Shown here one piece after another: positions 22,831 through 35,700 of a stretch of DNA of 64,000 nucleotides; positions within the stretch are counted from its first letter, which is position 1, and each line of letters begins with the position of its first letter. The stretch comes from Siphonodentalium dalli (Eukaryota > Mollusca > Scaphopoda > Gadilida > Siphonodentaliidae). The translations under genes were made by a program, and so were the position numbers. The notes below the pieces were generated by a model. That model was not told the origin of the DNA, ran no database searches, and worked only from the letters and a program-made list of their open reading frames with translations. The stretch is from NCBI GenBank assembly GCA_032622095.1, contig CP136066.1:205428978-205492977 (forward strand), given 5' to 3'.

Positions 22831-23389
22831 GGTTTCAACATGAGATCGTTATTTGAGAACTATCCATAATGAATATAAGTACTAAGTTTATTTATTTCTC
22901 AATGATCTTCTTATAACCTGTCGATGTTTCCAAGATTGTCCACGAGAACATAGGTCAGGAGAGTTTTCTATAACAATACACGAGTATTTGGATATATATT
23001 GGTAGTCAATGCTCACATGTTTCGAGTCCGATTTTCTTTTACTTGTTTTCAATATGGCCGCCAAAATTGAATATCTGACCTGGTAAATTTCAATTCGCAA
23101 ATAATCAGGAAGTTTATCAGGTATTAAGTCGTGTGATTTGTCACTCTAATGATAATTTAGTATTCCTTATTCGTTGCTATGAATCAAATTCATATATTCA
23201 AAATGGCCGCCAAAATGGTCGCCGGAATCTTCTAGATCGTATCAATGTATCTCTATCTACCCTTTTGTTGGAATTGCTGACTATCATAGTGAGTGTTGAA
23301 AAAAACATTTCAATCACGTATTATACCTTTTTACCTTAGCCCATTTTTGGGACACAACCACTCCTCGACCCAAATTTGTTTCCATTTTA

Positions 23390-23975
23390 GAAGTATGGGG
23401 GGGGTATACTGGATTACATGCGTCCGTCCGTCCATCCGCTCATATTTCTCAAACATGGGTTATTGGATAACGATGAAATTTGGTATGCAGGTTTGGCATC
23501 AGGAGGGCTTTCAAAAGAGGGTTCATTGACATTGTTCACATTTTCCGCTCTTTGTTTATCTGAAATTGTTGGATTTCTGTTCATCCGCACAAATATCTCA
23601 ACCATGGGTTATCGGATCTCGATGAAATTTGGTAAGCAGGTTTGGCATCAGGATCGGATATCGTTGAAATTTAGTATGCAGATTTGGCATCAGGAGGGCT
23701 TTCAAAAGAGGGTACATTGGATTTTGTTCACATTTTCCATTCAAGAGGGCTTTCAAAAGAGGATTCATTGACGTTCACATTTTCTTTTCAAGACTTATGT
23801 CTTTGTTTATCAGAAAATGTTTGATTTCATCCATCCTCCCTTATATCTCAACCATGGATTATCTGATGTCTATAAAATTTGGTATGCAAGTTTGACATCA
23901 TGAGGGCTTTCAAAAGTGATGTTCATTGACGTTGTTCACATTTTCCGTTTATGAGTTATCCTCTTTCTTTATCTG
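23390..23975. repeat. Tandem repeat, about 100-190 bp units
   Basis: ATCTCAACCATGG(G/A)TTAT, GATGAAATTTGGTA, CAGGTTTGGCATCAGGAGGG and CTTTCAAAAGAGGGT recur four times after a CGTCCGTCCGTCC lead. Open frames on both strands here follow the repeat. Confidence 0.8.
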
Positions 23976-24049
23976 AAAATGTTGGGTTTTCGTCCATTAG
24001 AATTGTCAAGTAATTTGTTCGTTCATCACATTTTTATACACCCTTTTGA

Positions 24050-24545
24050 AAAAAGTTGTATTATGTAATCAGTCCGTCCATCTGGATGACCGGACGTCCG
24101 TCCGTCCATCTGTCCGGCCATTAACATTTTTGGTTTCCGATTGATAACTTCAGTTTGATTTATTTGATCAAAACCAAAGTTGGTATGTGTATTTCCCAGC
24201 TAAAAATACAGGCCAAGTTCAAATATGGGTTCCGTCCAATTATTTTTACATGATGATTTTTACAACCATTTTTCGACTTAGAATTTGACCAAATTCATAA
24301 AATTTGGTTTCTGACCGATAACTCCAGATTTGATTATTTTATCTGAACTAAAGCTGGTATGTGTGTTTCCCAGCTAAAACTACAGGCCAAATTCGAATAT
24401 AAGTTCTGTCCAATTATTTTCACATGAGTTACGGACATTTTTCGACTTGGCATTTTACCTCATTTCGGCATTGAAATTAGGGGTATTCTTTGTAAGCTCA
24501 AATTATTATTTTATTCTGAGGTAGTATTTTGCCACGTCCTAGTGA
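24050..24545. repeat. GTCCGTCC-led repeat, two to three units
   Basis: Units carry GGTTTCCGA, GATAACTCCAG, TTGGTATGTGT, TTTCCCAGCTAAAA and ACAGGCCAA. It is the same family as the longer array at 35860-36905. The end GCCACGTCCTAG matches the end of that array. Confidence 0.85.
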
Positions 24546-24637
24546 TTTCTTGTTCACAATTTGGTTTCCGACCTGTCTATATTTTAATTCTCACCATCGG
24601 TGTATCCCAGCACCCAGTGTGCAACCTCTTGTTTATG

Positions 24638-24815
24638 GGGTTTCATCTTGAGAGCGGATAATTTACTGGGTTTTATCATGACTGTGGGTAACAAATGGGG
24701 TTTTATCAATACTGTGGGTAAGAAATGGGGTTTTATCATGACTGGGTAACAAATGGGGTTTTATCATGACTGTGGTTAATAAACAGGGTTTTATCATGAC
24801 TGCAGATAATTTATC
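24638..24815. repeat. About 30-bp minisatellite, five to six units
   Basis: GGGGTTTTATCATGACTGTG followed by GGTAACAAAT repeats with small changes. Confidence 0.85.
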
Positions 24816-25261
24816 AAATGGAAAAGGAGGCAATATGGCACTGAAATCGTGCTGATTTGAATCTTTTTGAAATAGTCATCTGATTCAGTGTCAATGTTGA
24901 ATTGGGTTATCGATATTGAAAATTTAATCGAATCTCAAACATTCCTAGGTCCCTAAATAGTCCCAGGTCCATAAATAGTCCCAGTTGAGAAAAGATCGTT
25001 GGTATGAGACTTACAAGCTTTGATTAAAAATGAAGTCACTTTATCCAGACTGATAAATTCTTATAGTCCTGTGACCCAGTTGTAAGAATTTTGGCAGAAC
25101 AAAAGATATGTAGTCCCAGAGGGAGGCGATGGCAAGTAAAACAAGATTATTGTTCTGTTTATATTACAAAAATATATGCAGATACAGCAATATATTATTC
25201 TCATCAATTTATAAACATATAAAATCAATAAAAAACAATGAGCTAATCACAATCAAATGTA

Positions 25262-25556
25262 ATACACATCTACTACAATAACATGGCACAAATCAATCAC
25301 ACAATATGTTCAATTCTAATCAATAAACTTAAAGTGGCATTATGTAATGTTTTCTTATTAATCTGGAGGGGTCATGTGTACTGTAGTCTATACATACTCG
25401 GCTTACTGATACATCTACTACAATAACATGGCACAAATCTCTCACATAATATGTTCAATTCTAGTCAATAAACTTAAAGTGGCATAATGTACTGTTTTCT
25501 GATTAATCTTGTACTCTTTTCTGATTAATTGGAGGGTTCATGTGTACTGTACAGAC
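25262..25556. repeat. Two-copy tandem duplication, about 145-bp unit
   Basis: CATCTACTACAATAACATGG, CAATATGTTCAATTCTA and ACTTAAAGTGGCAT occur in both copies with few changes, each followed by GGAGGG(G)TCATGTGTACTG. Confidence 0.85.
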
Positions 25557-25561
25557 TCAGC

Positions 25562-25789
25562 TACAGTAATGCCCTAATTAATCGACTCCTTTAACCACAG
25601 CAGAATTATGGGTAACTTTTCAGGATTTAGTCGGAAATATGGCTTGTTCAAGTTGTTGCCATTCATCAGAAAGCTCTTGGGGAGAGCTTTCCGATGAATG
25701 GCAACAAGTCATATTTCCGACTAAATCCTGAAAAGTTACCCATAATTCTACTGTGGTTAAAGGAGTCGATTAATTAGGGCATTACTGTA
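25562..25789. mobile_element. Foldback MITE, family A copy 7
   Basis: TACAGTAATGCCC...GGCATTACTGTA. Slightly long at 228 bp owing to an insertion of CAAGTTGTTGC near the centre. Confidence 0.92.
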
Positions 25790-25904
25790 ACTGATGCATG
25801 TAGTGCAATAGCGCTCTGGTGTTAGTAGGTCCTGCTGATACAACTCTTTATTACAAACTGATTTTGTTAACCCTATTTGTGATGGGAGCAGCACTGGTGT
25901 AGCA

Positions 25905-26299
25905 TTAACCCTTTCAGTGCCAGGGGCCGATCTCATCGGCCCTAATTTACGGTCTGTAAAATCGGCCCTAAAAAAATTTTTTAATTTAAAAATAAAAAAC
26001 ACCTTACGGGCATGTTATAACTCAATACTATCACCAAGTATTCATAGTAATAATTTTTATGCTCATGAAAAACGTAAGATTCCCTGGCACTAAACCTACA
26101 AAATAAGTCTGTAAAAGAAAATAAGAAAAAATTTATTAAAATTGTACAAAAATAATAACAAATGATGAATAATTGTTAGGCCAATGCATTCTCTTATATA
26201 TGCGAGGCGACTTATGGTCGACTCGCATATATAAGAGAATGCATTGGCACAGGGTATATGGGTTGATACAAAAATCAGACCTGGCACTGAAAGGGTTAA
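25905..26299. mobile_element. TTAA foldback element, GTGCCAG-end subfamily
   Basis: TTAACCCTTTCAGTGCCAG at the left and CTGGCACTGAAAGGGTTAA at the right. The left side also has GGGGCCGATCTCATCGGCCC. Near the right end sits the shared palindrome core (26180-26254). 395 bp. Confidence 0.87.
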
Positions 26300-26520
26300 A
26301 GATTCAGTTCCAGTACATTCTCTATATAGGTGGTTCTCCCATAGGGAGCTTTGCATATATAAGAAAATGCACTGGCTTACAAGGTCAAGGAAAATATTGT
26401 TCGGCCAATTTATTCTGTTATATATGTGAGGCTCCCTATGGGAGACTAGCATATATGAGAGAATGCACTGGCACAGGGTTTTCGCAAAATTTCAGAAAGC
26501 TCCAGTCATGGAAAGGTTAA
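26300..26520. mobile_element. TTAA foldback element, CTCCAGTCATGG subfamily, partial
   Basis: The right end is AGCTCCAGTCATGGAAAGGTTAA. The interior has a diverged core with GGCTCCCTATGGGAG in place of the CGACC centre. The left end is unclear because it abuts the previous element. Confidence 0.65.
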
Positions 26521-26673
26521 AGAGTGAGTAATGGTTACCAATTCTTTCAAGTGTTATCTTAGTTTCTATACCCTTTCTGTCAATGATTCACATATCCATT
26601 TTAAATATTTTTCAAACATCTGCAAGTTTACAAATGCATTCCCAGTTTGAAATTCTGAGACGAATCAAGATTA

Positions 26674-27105
26674 ATATGTGACCCGCCATATCAAATATGG
26701 ATTTTTTTTACCCTGTGCCAATGCATTCTCTTATATATGCGAGTCGATAAGAGAATGCATTGGCCTAACAATTTGTTATCATGTTTTTTAAATAAATGTT
26801 TCTTACAATTTTTAGGACATAAAATAAAAAACATCCATTACCCTGCAGGGAGCCCCACACGTATATAGAAGCATATAGAAGAGTGTCGTCTGCTCATGTT
26901 TGTCTGGGGCTCTGTATGGGTGAAATTATAAAATTGTTAAAGCATACAAGAAAAAATTATTAAAATTATAAAAAATTGTTAGGCCAATGCATTCTCTTAT
27001 ATATGCGAGGCGACCTATGGTCAACTCGCATATATAAGAGAATGCATTGGCACAGGGTAAAAAAATCCCGACTTACGACTGGATTTGATATGGCGGGTCA
27101 CATAT
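26674..27105. mobile_element. Foldback element, TATGTGACCCGCC ends
   Basis: Ends are ATATGTGACCCGCCATATC and GATATGGCGGGTCACATAT. It holds the shared palindrome core twice, the left one collapsed to GCGAGTCGATAAGAGAATGC, plus a second segment with CCCTGCAGGGAGCCCCACAC and AGTGTCGTCTGCTCATG. Relatives lie at 51227, 52891 and 57520. Confidence 0.87.
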
Positions 27106-27119
27106 TATACCTCTTTGGA

Positions 27120-27345
27120 AAGCTTAACTGTTTCTTTACTAAATACACATTGATGAGTAGTTCCTGTACTTAATGTTCAGATAAAATCTCAACAAAATGG
27201 CCAAAGGCTGTTTGTTGAACTTATTATCTGAACATTTCCCTCCAATGAATAAGAATCTTTCTGAATTTGTAATATCTGTTTATCCATATATATCCTCAGG
27301 GAATAGATAAATCATCTTTAAATATAATGTAATTAACAATTTTCA
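27120..27345. repeat. Dispersed repeat, family F
   Basis: TTATTATCTGAACATTTCCC preceded by AACAAAATGGCCAAAGGC, then ATGAATAAGAATC. Matches the other family F copies. Confidence 0.6.
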
Positions 27346-27391
27346 AATATGAAAACATCATTGAAGCCACTGGTATGTTTTAAAGAAATGA

Positions 27392-27575
27392 ATATAGTGG
27401 GTGTGTGTGTTATTGGGGGATAAGGTGCTGTGGTCGTTTGTGGGCACATTATTCTGATATGTGTCACAGAGTGTGTACTGGGCACATCTACATTCATCAA
27501 TTTTATCTCACTAAATGTGCACCCCAACGACCACAACGCCATATCCTCCAATAACACACACACACCCACTACATT
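27392..27575. mobile_element. Foldback element with GTGTGT/CACACA ends
   Basis: Left GAATATAGTGGGTGTGTGTG, TTATTGGGGGATA and CTGTGGTCGTT pair with right AACGACCACA, TATCCTCCAATAA and CACACACCCACTACATTC, around about 90 bases of unpaired centre. Confidence 0.75.
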
Positions 27576-28378
27576 CTTATCTTATAATTACATAGATTTT
27601 TGATGATTTATTCCCATACAACAATCTGAGTGTAGTCTTATTTATTTTCACCAAATCTGCCCAGAATTTGAGACTAGCCTATGCAGCACATTAAGTCAGC
27701 CCAATATCAGATTTTCAAACACTTAGCAATGATAACATGATCAATAAAAATAACTGGATTCAGATGCAATTTGGCTGAATTTGAAAAGCATGCCCAATTA
27801 TTCTGCTGACTGCTTTTAATGATTAGGTCAACAATTTGTGACGTTGTGTTCATATTACGGTCTGTGTGTTATTGGGGTATGAAACGGGTGACCCAATTGG
27901 CAGTTGACCAATCACAGAACATGATTTAGTGTAACACAGACAGGTTATGTAAATTTTTAACTGTTGATTGAATTTAGGTTAAATTCCTTGGGTAAGTATC
28001 TTCTGACTCAGCAATGATATGTAATCCCTGAAGAGTATCACACTTTTCTACCTCTATGCACGATACATACTGTACTAACAAACTTTAAAAAAAAACTTCT
28101 TCAAATGAATGGTATTCCGATATTTTATACATTTTTGGTTTGTTTTGGGTGATGATTGCACACACGTTTATATCATCTTCTTGCACATTTGCGACTAATG
28201 TCCAATTGATTAAATGAATGATCAGACGTTTATCAAAATATACAAGTATATGACATGTATTTATGGAAACCCCCAAATTTCTTACTGATTGCATGAGTAG
28301 ATAATTTCAGGGACCTGTCTAGGGCGACTTGGGAGATATCGTCTCTCTAAATTGTGCCACTTCTCCCTATGTCAGTCC

Positions 28379-28595
28379 TACAGTAATGCCCTAATTAATC
28401 GACTCCATAATCACAGCAGAATTATGGGTAACTTTTCAGGATTTAGTCGGAAATATGGCTTGTTGCCATTCATCGGAAAGCTCTCGCCGAGAGATTTCGG
28501 ATGAATGGCAACAAGCCATATTTCCGACTAAATCCTGAAAAGTTACCCATAATTCTGCTGTGGTTATGGAGTCGATTAATTAGGGCATTACTGTA
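28379..28595. mobile_element. Foldback MITE, family A copy 8
   Basis: TACAGTAATGCCC...GGCATTACTGTA with both arms intact. Flanked by TA. Confidence 0.93.
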
Positions 28596-28662
28596 TTAGA
28601 AGAGATTTCTCTCTCATATACCAGAATGCATATATCAAATGAGCATATTTTAAGTGTATTTC

Positions 28663-28782
28663 CTGATTAAATGGTGTATTTACTCATTATAATGGTGTAT
28701 TTACTCATTATAATGGTGTATTTACTCATTATAATGGTGTATTTACTCATTATAATGGTGTATTTACTCATTATAATGGTTT
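28663..28782. repeat. 21-bp minisatellite
   Basis: TATAATGGTGTATTTACTCA repeats five to six times, the units nearly identical. Confidence 0.95.
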
Positions 28783-29084
28783 TTTAATGGGCTCTTGTGT
28801 TGTATGATACTTATTGGATCACAGAAGCCTGATGTTGGGGTGTTAATTGAACTTCAGCCTTTATGACTTCTCTCGGATAACAGTCTATTTGCTTAGTAAG
28901 GAGAAGACTTCTCCTAATTTGAAACTACCAGGCTGATCCCTCGATCAAAATTCAAAATGTAAGTAATGCGGTCCCCTTTATAGTTAGGGGCATATCGTCG
29001 GTCAGCTTCTAAAAGGTTGTACCTCAGGAAAATCAAATTTTTCAGGAGACACAAAAAAACTGTTTATCTAGGGAACTATAATAA

Positions 29085-29162
29085 TATGAAAGTGTCATTG
29101 TGTAAAGTTATTAATAATTGGTACCTGCCAATAACTTTACACGATGACACTTTCATATTCAA
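29085..29162. repeat. Hairpin
   Basis: AATATGAAAGTGTCAT and GTGTAAAGTTATT pair with AATAACTTTACAC and ATGACACTTTCATATT around a loop TAATTGGTACCTGCC. No poly-T tail, so not a typical bacterial-style terminator. Probably a small foldback relic. Confidence 0.7.
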
Positions 29163-29984
29163 TTATCTTCTAGTTCATTAGAAAACATGATTTTATGATT
29201 TTTTACAACACTTCAGAAGAAAAAAGCAGAAATTTTTTGAGATTGTACTGAGATGTGTCATTTTAGTTTTGACAATTTCCGTGGCTTCGTTTAGTCGCTG
29301 TCACTCACGATAAGGAGAGGATACACCCTCCTGCTTCAAAATAATCCAATCAGAATTATTCTACCAAGAAATTACGACATTCATTTTAGAATTAACATTA
29401 CGTCATTTTAGAACATGAATTTCCCTTAAAAAAATAGCGAAAAATGACATTTATATAACAGATACGACATTTTAGAACACAAATTTCCATGAAAAAAAAA
29501 CGGTGATAAATGGCACTTATATTTGAAATATTGACAATGTTATTTGATGAACTTATGTAATCGAACCCGTAGATTCCGAAAATGCAATAAAAAGTTTCAC
29601 ACCAGAATGGCAAGTACGACCTTTTAGAAGCCCACTGACGATATATATAAGAATTTGATTTGGTGCCCGCCATGTGAGCCAATCATAAGAAGTATAGAAT
29701 GGATGAAGAATAACAGCGTAAATTGTGGAATATTTCAAATGTCACAACTCACATAAATATAAGACTAAGGATATGAAGATAATATATAATATGGCAAGTG
29801 GTGATATTAAGTAGAACTCAACACATGCTGATATTTGTCACAAATAATGTACTGGGCACATCTACATTCACCAATTTTATTTCACTTTTTCATAAAACAT
29901 GAATTTTGACCTAATTTTGATCTGGACTACGCCATCTATTATTCTCAATGGAAGGGGAATTACTCTGTCTCCTAGTTTTGAATT
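29163..29984. other. Intergenic, no gene
   Basis: AT-rich with overlapping short frames on the minus strand that lack splice context. About 29870-29960 resembles part of the element at 46537-46973 (CAATGGAAGGGGAATTACTC). Confidence 0.4.
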
Positions 29985-30227
29985 TTGGTGTATTTTGAAA
30001 TGTTCAGATAATAATTTCAACAATAGGTCGTTTATTGAACTTATTATCTGAATGTTTCCCATCAATGAATATGAATTATTCTCCTCTTATGTTAATATCT
30101 GTTTTTTTCTCTCTGTCGTCTGCTTTTATTACTTCATTACTTACTACACCCCTCCAAATGAATTATAGACTGTTCCATGCAATACTTATAACTGAATGGG
30201 AGAATCCATTCAGTATAGAAAGGGTTA
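29985..30227. repeat. Dispersed repeat, family F, one complete end
   Basis: AATGTTCAGATAATAA and TTATTATCTGAATGTTT form a foldback around ATAGGTCG. The copy continues to GGGAGAATCCATTCAG and TATAGAAAGGGTTAA, with TTAA at the end. Confidence 0.7.
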
Positions 30228-31730
30228 AGTTGTATAGATCCTTTATATGATGTGCGTATATATGAGATGCATGGTCTATCTCTTCCCAGAAAGTTTTATA
30301 CAGATTCCGGGGTATAAAATAATAGATATGAATCGAGGACACATGTCCGAAGAAGTTTCTATCAATTAATATTAATTTTATTTACAATTTATTGTCACAT
30401 GAGCGGGACCGTTTGAAGGGCTATTTTTAGACCAGAAATAAACACGAAAATGTTCGGAGCATGGCAGCTTCATACAAAGAATGAGAACTCCATCTTTTTA
30501 GCAGCCTCAACCTGTATTATGCGCTTAGAGACAACGTAAAAAAACCCCATCTTCAGTTTTATCTGTATTTTATTCAAAAAAATTCTATTTTAGTCCTGAA
30601 ATCGGGATTTATAAAAATGATGTTGTTGTTATAATTGTGGCCTGGAAGAGATAGATCATCTTTAATTCTTTCAGTACTGGGTTCGACAATATCAACCCTA
30701 AATAGATAGTTAACATAGAATATCATGGTTCAAACTTTCAGTCTAAGTTGATCTAAGCAAAAGTACTTCATCAGTGCCGGGAACCTACGTCATAATTTGG
30801 CGGCAAGATGTCTCACATCGAAGTGAGTATTCATCATTTTCTTCATCTATATAAATAACTCAACCAAAAAGATAGTGAATGAGCTATATATCAATTTTGC
30901 TATAGCTCACAATGAATCCATTCCCCATCTAAATATGACTGTTGAGACAGACCGTTTGGGAAGATATAAGTGTCCCAAGTGACTTCCAACACCATTTTTC
31001 AACTTGAATGTTGTGAAATTTGAAATCCAAAATCTCCGTAAAATACAAATGTGTTTGATATCCGCTTTTGCATGGTTTAGTAGGTTTTTGGTATCTTTGG
31101 AAATTATAGTAAAAAATAATGTTGAAAGATTCCCAGGTGTGACTTTTTGCCCACTCAACCTGTTCTCCCGAAAATCTGAACGTTATTGGCTTAATATAGG
31201 ATTTGTTTTAGGTTCATAATAGGTGTAGAATCGCCTCATTTTGAGTCCATAACGGACTTATCAGATGTGCGCCCTTAAAAATATGTTTTCACTGTAGCCC
31301 GCACCATAAAACAGAATAACGGATATAAGTCAACTATCAGCTTATTTCAGAATAAAATAATCCAATATGAAGCGACGCGAATATTATAGGTCAATTATGA
31401 ACCTATTTGCGCGAGGATATGTTGGCCCCATGGTTTCGAGAAAATTGTGACATAGGTTAGCGGCCCGGTAATACTGCCACCTGGACCTTGGATTTCAGCT
31501 ACTTCATCTTCGGGCCCTGGACCAGGAACATACGTCACCAATCAAGTCTCTTTAACGCAAAGCAGTTTTTATTTTAAATTGTTAAACATATATGAATGTT
31601 TGTCTGACGGGATAATATGAGCTGTGTAAATTCACAATGCAAATTAGAACATCAGTCTTTGTCGAAAATTCATACGTATAACTGAAATTTACCAGGAAAA
31701 TAGGCATCGATGGTGCCTCGATGTTGAACA
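30228..31730. other. Intergenic, no gene seen
   Basis: At about 30268-30385, GGTCTATCTCTTCCCAGAA, TATAAAATAATAGATATGAA and TTCTATCAATTAATATT match the repeat at 56650-57005. The remainder has no recognised feature. Confidence 0.45.
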
Positions 31731-31963
31731 TTAACCCTTTCAGTGCCAAGTCAGATTTTTGTATCAACCCATATTTCCTTGATCATTTTTCAAATTTATT
31801 GATTATAATAATTAATTAATTAATGTGATACCGGTACATTGATGGAAAGAGCTCTAAGAGCTCTTTCCATCAATGTATCACATTATTATAATCAATAAAT
31901 TTGAAAAATGATCAAGGAAATATGGGTTGATACAAAAATCGGACTTGGCACTGAAAGGGTTAA
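31731..31963. mobile_element. TTAA foldback element with a different interior
   Basis: TTAACCCTTTCAGTGCCA and TGGCACTGAAAGGGTTAA ends as at 25905-26299, followed inward by TTTTTGTATCAACCCATAT. The centre is a different near-perfect hairpin (TGATGGAAAGAGCTC/GAGCTCTTTCCATCA) instead of the shared core. Confidence 0.85.
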
Positions 31964-32054
31964 ATGCACCTCAACCATTTAATAGATGTTCATAAAATTC
32001 ACATTATCCCTATCACTCGTAAGTATAATAACCCTTGCAACAAATATCTAGCTC

Positions 32055-32404
32055 ATCCAACGATTCAATCGTAAGTGGAGGAATCGGGCCCAACAAGATC
32101 GTGGATAGTTTGTTCAGACGATTGCGATGTCGTCGTACATTATGATATCGTAGGTTGTTCCTAAAGCATGTGATTGACTACCCTAAGGTAATTTCACTAC
32201 GATTTTTACGTACACACGACTGCGATTACGTCGCAACTGGAGGTAACCAAGGATACGCTACATTTCGCATCTAAAATCAAACAGTGCTTGATATTATTTT
32301 TTTACCTACGATTTTGACGTGAGCATGCGCAGTCCAACTACCGGTTACTTCCTACAACGGAAATCTTTCCACTTACGATTGTATCGTGGTCGTCTGAACG
32401 TTCA
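32055..32404. mobile_element. Terminal-inverted-repeat element, diverged
   Basis: Related to 12784-13110: GATTCAATCGTAAGTGGAGG, GGGCCCAACAAGATCGTGG, AAATCAAACAGTGCTTGAT and GTATCGTGGTCGTCTGAACG match in the reversed order expected. Ends are poorly preserved on the left. It lies about 180 bases beyond the aminopeptidase stop codon. Confidence 0.6.
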
Positions 32405-32581
32405 CTATAAAATATAGATAGCAACTATCCGAACGTCTGAAGCTACGGTTTAGAGATTACATTAGTGGCGTACATTTTGTTCCAGGCACTGGGATCATGA
32501 CACTAACAGTTTTATATTCAGAATGGTAAAATGTTCTGATGGTATGTGCAAAATTGATGGTATGTGTGATATATATCCAAA

Positions 32582-32731
32582 TTATACAATCACATTCTCA
32601 TCAAGCCATTTTTCAATAACTTTATAATTAGCGTCCATCCATTTGATGTTTGTTTTAGCCGTTTCCAGTGCTTGGTCAAAGGTGTTGGCTGCTGATCCGA
32701 GGTTCTTGAGAGAAGCTTTGAATGTCTCGAG
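32582..32731 (-). CDS. M1 aminopeptidase, last exon
   Basis: Acceptor TTTTTATTCAG, then 49 codons in phase 0 (LETFKASLKNLGSAANTFDQ, then ALETAKTNIKWMDANYKVIE and on to WLDENVIV) and stop TAA. The TNIKWMD...WL ending is the normal C-terminus of this family, so the protein is full length at this end. Confidence 0.95.
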   Translation of the reverse strand, partial: LETFKASLKNLGSAANTFDQALETAKTNIKWMDANYKVIEKWLDENVIV

Positions 32732-35700
32732 CTGAATAAAAAGATGGTAATAGACAGAACACAATGCACATGTTAACAATTTCATTACTAAATACCTAGT
32801 TGGACTAGTTTCCTAAGGAAATGGTCCGATTATGATCTTATCATTTCCCACCAAAGATTATGAATCCTTCTGCCCTTGTATAATCTTGTATGGTCTGCTG
32901 TTTATGTATGGTAGGCCAAATTCACATTTAGTATTAATGGACTTAAACACAATTCAATTGAAGCGCAATTCAATTGCACTGAATAATAATTAAAAATTGT
33001 GCAGAAGTGCTGCTATTAAAGGTCCTTCCACATGGCGTACCGCGCGATACGCGTGGCATGCCGCACATTTTTCTGCGGCAAATGAGTTTCTGCGACGATG
33101 GCGTTTTCTGCGGCGACGGTGTTTTCTGCGACGATGGCGTTTTCTGCGGCGACGGTGTTTTCTGCGGTTACTCGTAGGTTTCCGTTGATATCATGGTTTC
33201 ATTGTTATTCATGTATATTTGTTTTAAATGATGCACAATCGCAGTAATTGACTTGGACTGAAAACTGCTGTGCTTCCAGTGTCTTTGTTCTATACCGTCA
33301 CTGCAAATGGCAGAGTTTACGAACAACCGCAGAGAAAAACGCGTGGCACCGCACCGACAGATTAGACCAGCGATGTATTCATGCGGCAGCGTTTTCTGAG
33401 TTTTCCTATGTTTTCTGTGATTTCGCACGCAGGCACCCATTGCATGCATACAGTGTGTTCTAAGTCGGCGTATTGTGTGGCATGCCGCATCGCAAATGCT
33501 GTGTATAAGGGCCTTAAAGGCCCACTTAATTTTTGAATCACCAGATCACATTATATACAGCATATTCCATATTATATATACCATTTCAAAGAGGAAGCTC
33601 CAAAACATTGTATTATTGGTCCGCTTGAAAAAAATGGGAACATGTTGTTTTTGTTGAAGTGCCGATGTGTGTTCTGTGATCCGGACTGTACAGTAAAGTC
33701 TATTGCTAGTATTCTCATTGGAAGGGGAATAACTCTATCTTTTAGTTTAAATTCTGATGCATTCTGGGTTGACAAGGGGGGGGAGTTTACAATCTTGCCC
33801 AAATGTAATTTTTTTTATAAATTCTATATCCAAATAGGTAGACAATCATTGTCTTTTTTCTAAGAGAATCATTGTTGTTATCGGGTTGTTATATCAAAGT
33901 AAATAGCTATATTTGCGCGTATTTCAGACGTTATGTTCTCGAAGTGATTAAATTCGATGTGGTTGGAATTTTGAGAACTGAGCTAACAGTTTTATTCACT
34001 AAGATATAAGCCAATAATATGTTTTAACCCTTTCATTGTGGGAGCTGGGGAATCTCGCATATATACGAGAATGCACAGGCTTACACTGTCAAGGTAAACT
34101 TGTCCAAACTTGTAAATATTGTTAGGCCAATGTATTCTCTAAAATATGCGAGGCTCCCTGTTCACAAACAAACCAGGAAGCTCCAGTCATGGAAAGGTTA
34201 ATTTCAAAAGGTGAATGTTAACATGACATAAATAATTTGTACTGCTGACATCATAAAGTAAACTCAACTCCCTATGGGAGAATCATATATATAAGAGAAT
34301 GCATTGGCACAGGGATTTCGCAAACAACCGGGAAGCTCCAGTCATGGAAGGGTTAATTTCAAAAGGTGAACGTTAACATGACATATATAATTTGCACTGC
34401 TGACATCATAAAGTAAACTTCAACTCCCTATGGGAGAATCGCATATATAAGAGAATGCATTGCCACAGGGAATTCGCAAACAACCAGGAAGCTCCAGTCA
34501 TGGAAGGGTTAATTTCAAAAGGTGAATGTTAACATGACATAAATAATTTGTACTGCTAACATCATAAAGTAAACTTCAACTCCTCACAAAAAATGATTTA
34601 AAAATGAAGACGTGCTATAATAATATCAGATCATTGTCTTAAAGATGTATTATCAGAATTAACGCTCCAAAATTACTATTGCTTTGGCTTCGGGAATACA
34701 AAAATATTTGATTCGAGTCGAGGAACCCGCCCATCAAAGCTCGATCAGGTATCGATTTTTGAAGTTTGTTATTTCTTGAGATGTGCAATTATTTGTGGCC
34801 CAGAAAAAAATCGTCAAACCGATGGTCTCGGACAAAATTGCGGATGAAGATGGATAACTCTAAAATCAAGTGGTAATGCGGCCAAATTTTTTGATACTCA
34901 AGTGATAATACGGCCATATTTCGTTGAACAAAATATTGATAAATAACACATTTTGGGAAATTTTATACCATAGTTGACAGTGGTTAGCTTATTTTCTTGC
35001 AATTAATCAATTCTGATAACTAAAGCATATTTTGAAGAAAAGTTGTTGTTGTATCTTGATGATATGGGGACCGTCTGATCGGATTGAGTACCTTTAAATA
35101 ATTCAGAAAACTTGCTCATTTTTAAAGTGGTTATTAGAACCCCGTCCACTATATAATAAGGGTATGTTCACACACACTCAAGTTTACACGGTATGTTTTT
35201 TTTTAGGCATTTCATCCTAGAATACCATATGGTTCCATAATGTGAACGAAAACATGCAAATAAAATTCATCTTTACCACAGCTAACAACATGAGAAGTAA
35301 AATCTCTGTAATTCAACATTTAATGGCGATAATAATAAATTAATATTCTACTATACACATGCAGCGCATATATTTATTTATTATATAATTCCATCCCACT
35401 GGAGAGTGAATATCGTGAGCCAGGAGAGTTCATGCAGTAAGAGAGATATATGTGCGAACGCGAGGAATGCCATATAAAAATAAATTTCATTTACCATTTG
35501 TATATGACATTCCTCATTGTAATTGATTCTTCAATATTATAAACATTTAAAAAAAAAAAAATGGAGCTAATGTCTGATAGTTGACTTCAAATTCCTATAT
35601 GACCCATTCTTGCAAGATAGTTGCTTGCTAATTTCGGTAGCATCCCTACAGGTGGAACTCCAGAGATTTTTAATTCTCACTTAGTTTGTTGTGGTATGGA

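Noticed and set aside
22660-22869. Repetitive 69-aa frame
   Set aside because: A 48-bp tandem unit is a multiple of three, so a frame stays open by chance.
22585-28782. Evenly spaced repeats as a CRISPR array
   Set aside because: Units abut with no unique spacers, and the host is an animal.
33248-33463. Overlapping GC-rich frames near 33.0-33.5 kb
   Set aside because: They arise from a 19-bp tandem repeat and inverted ends and lack splice sites.
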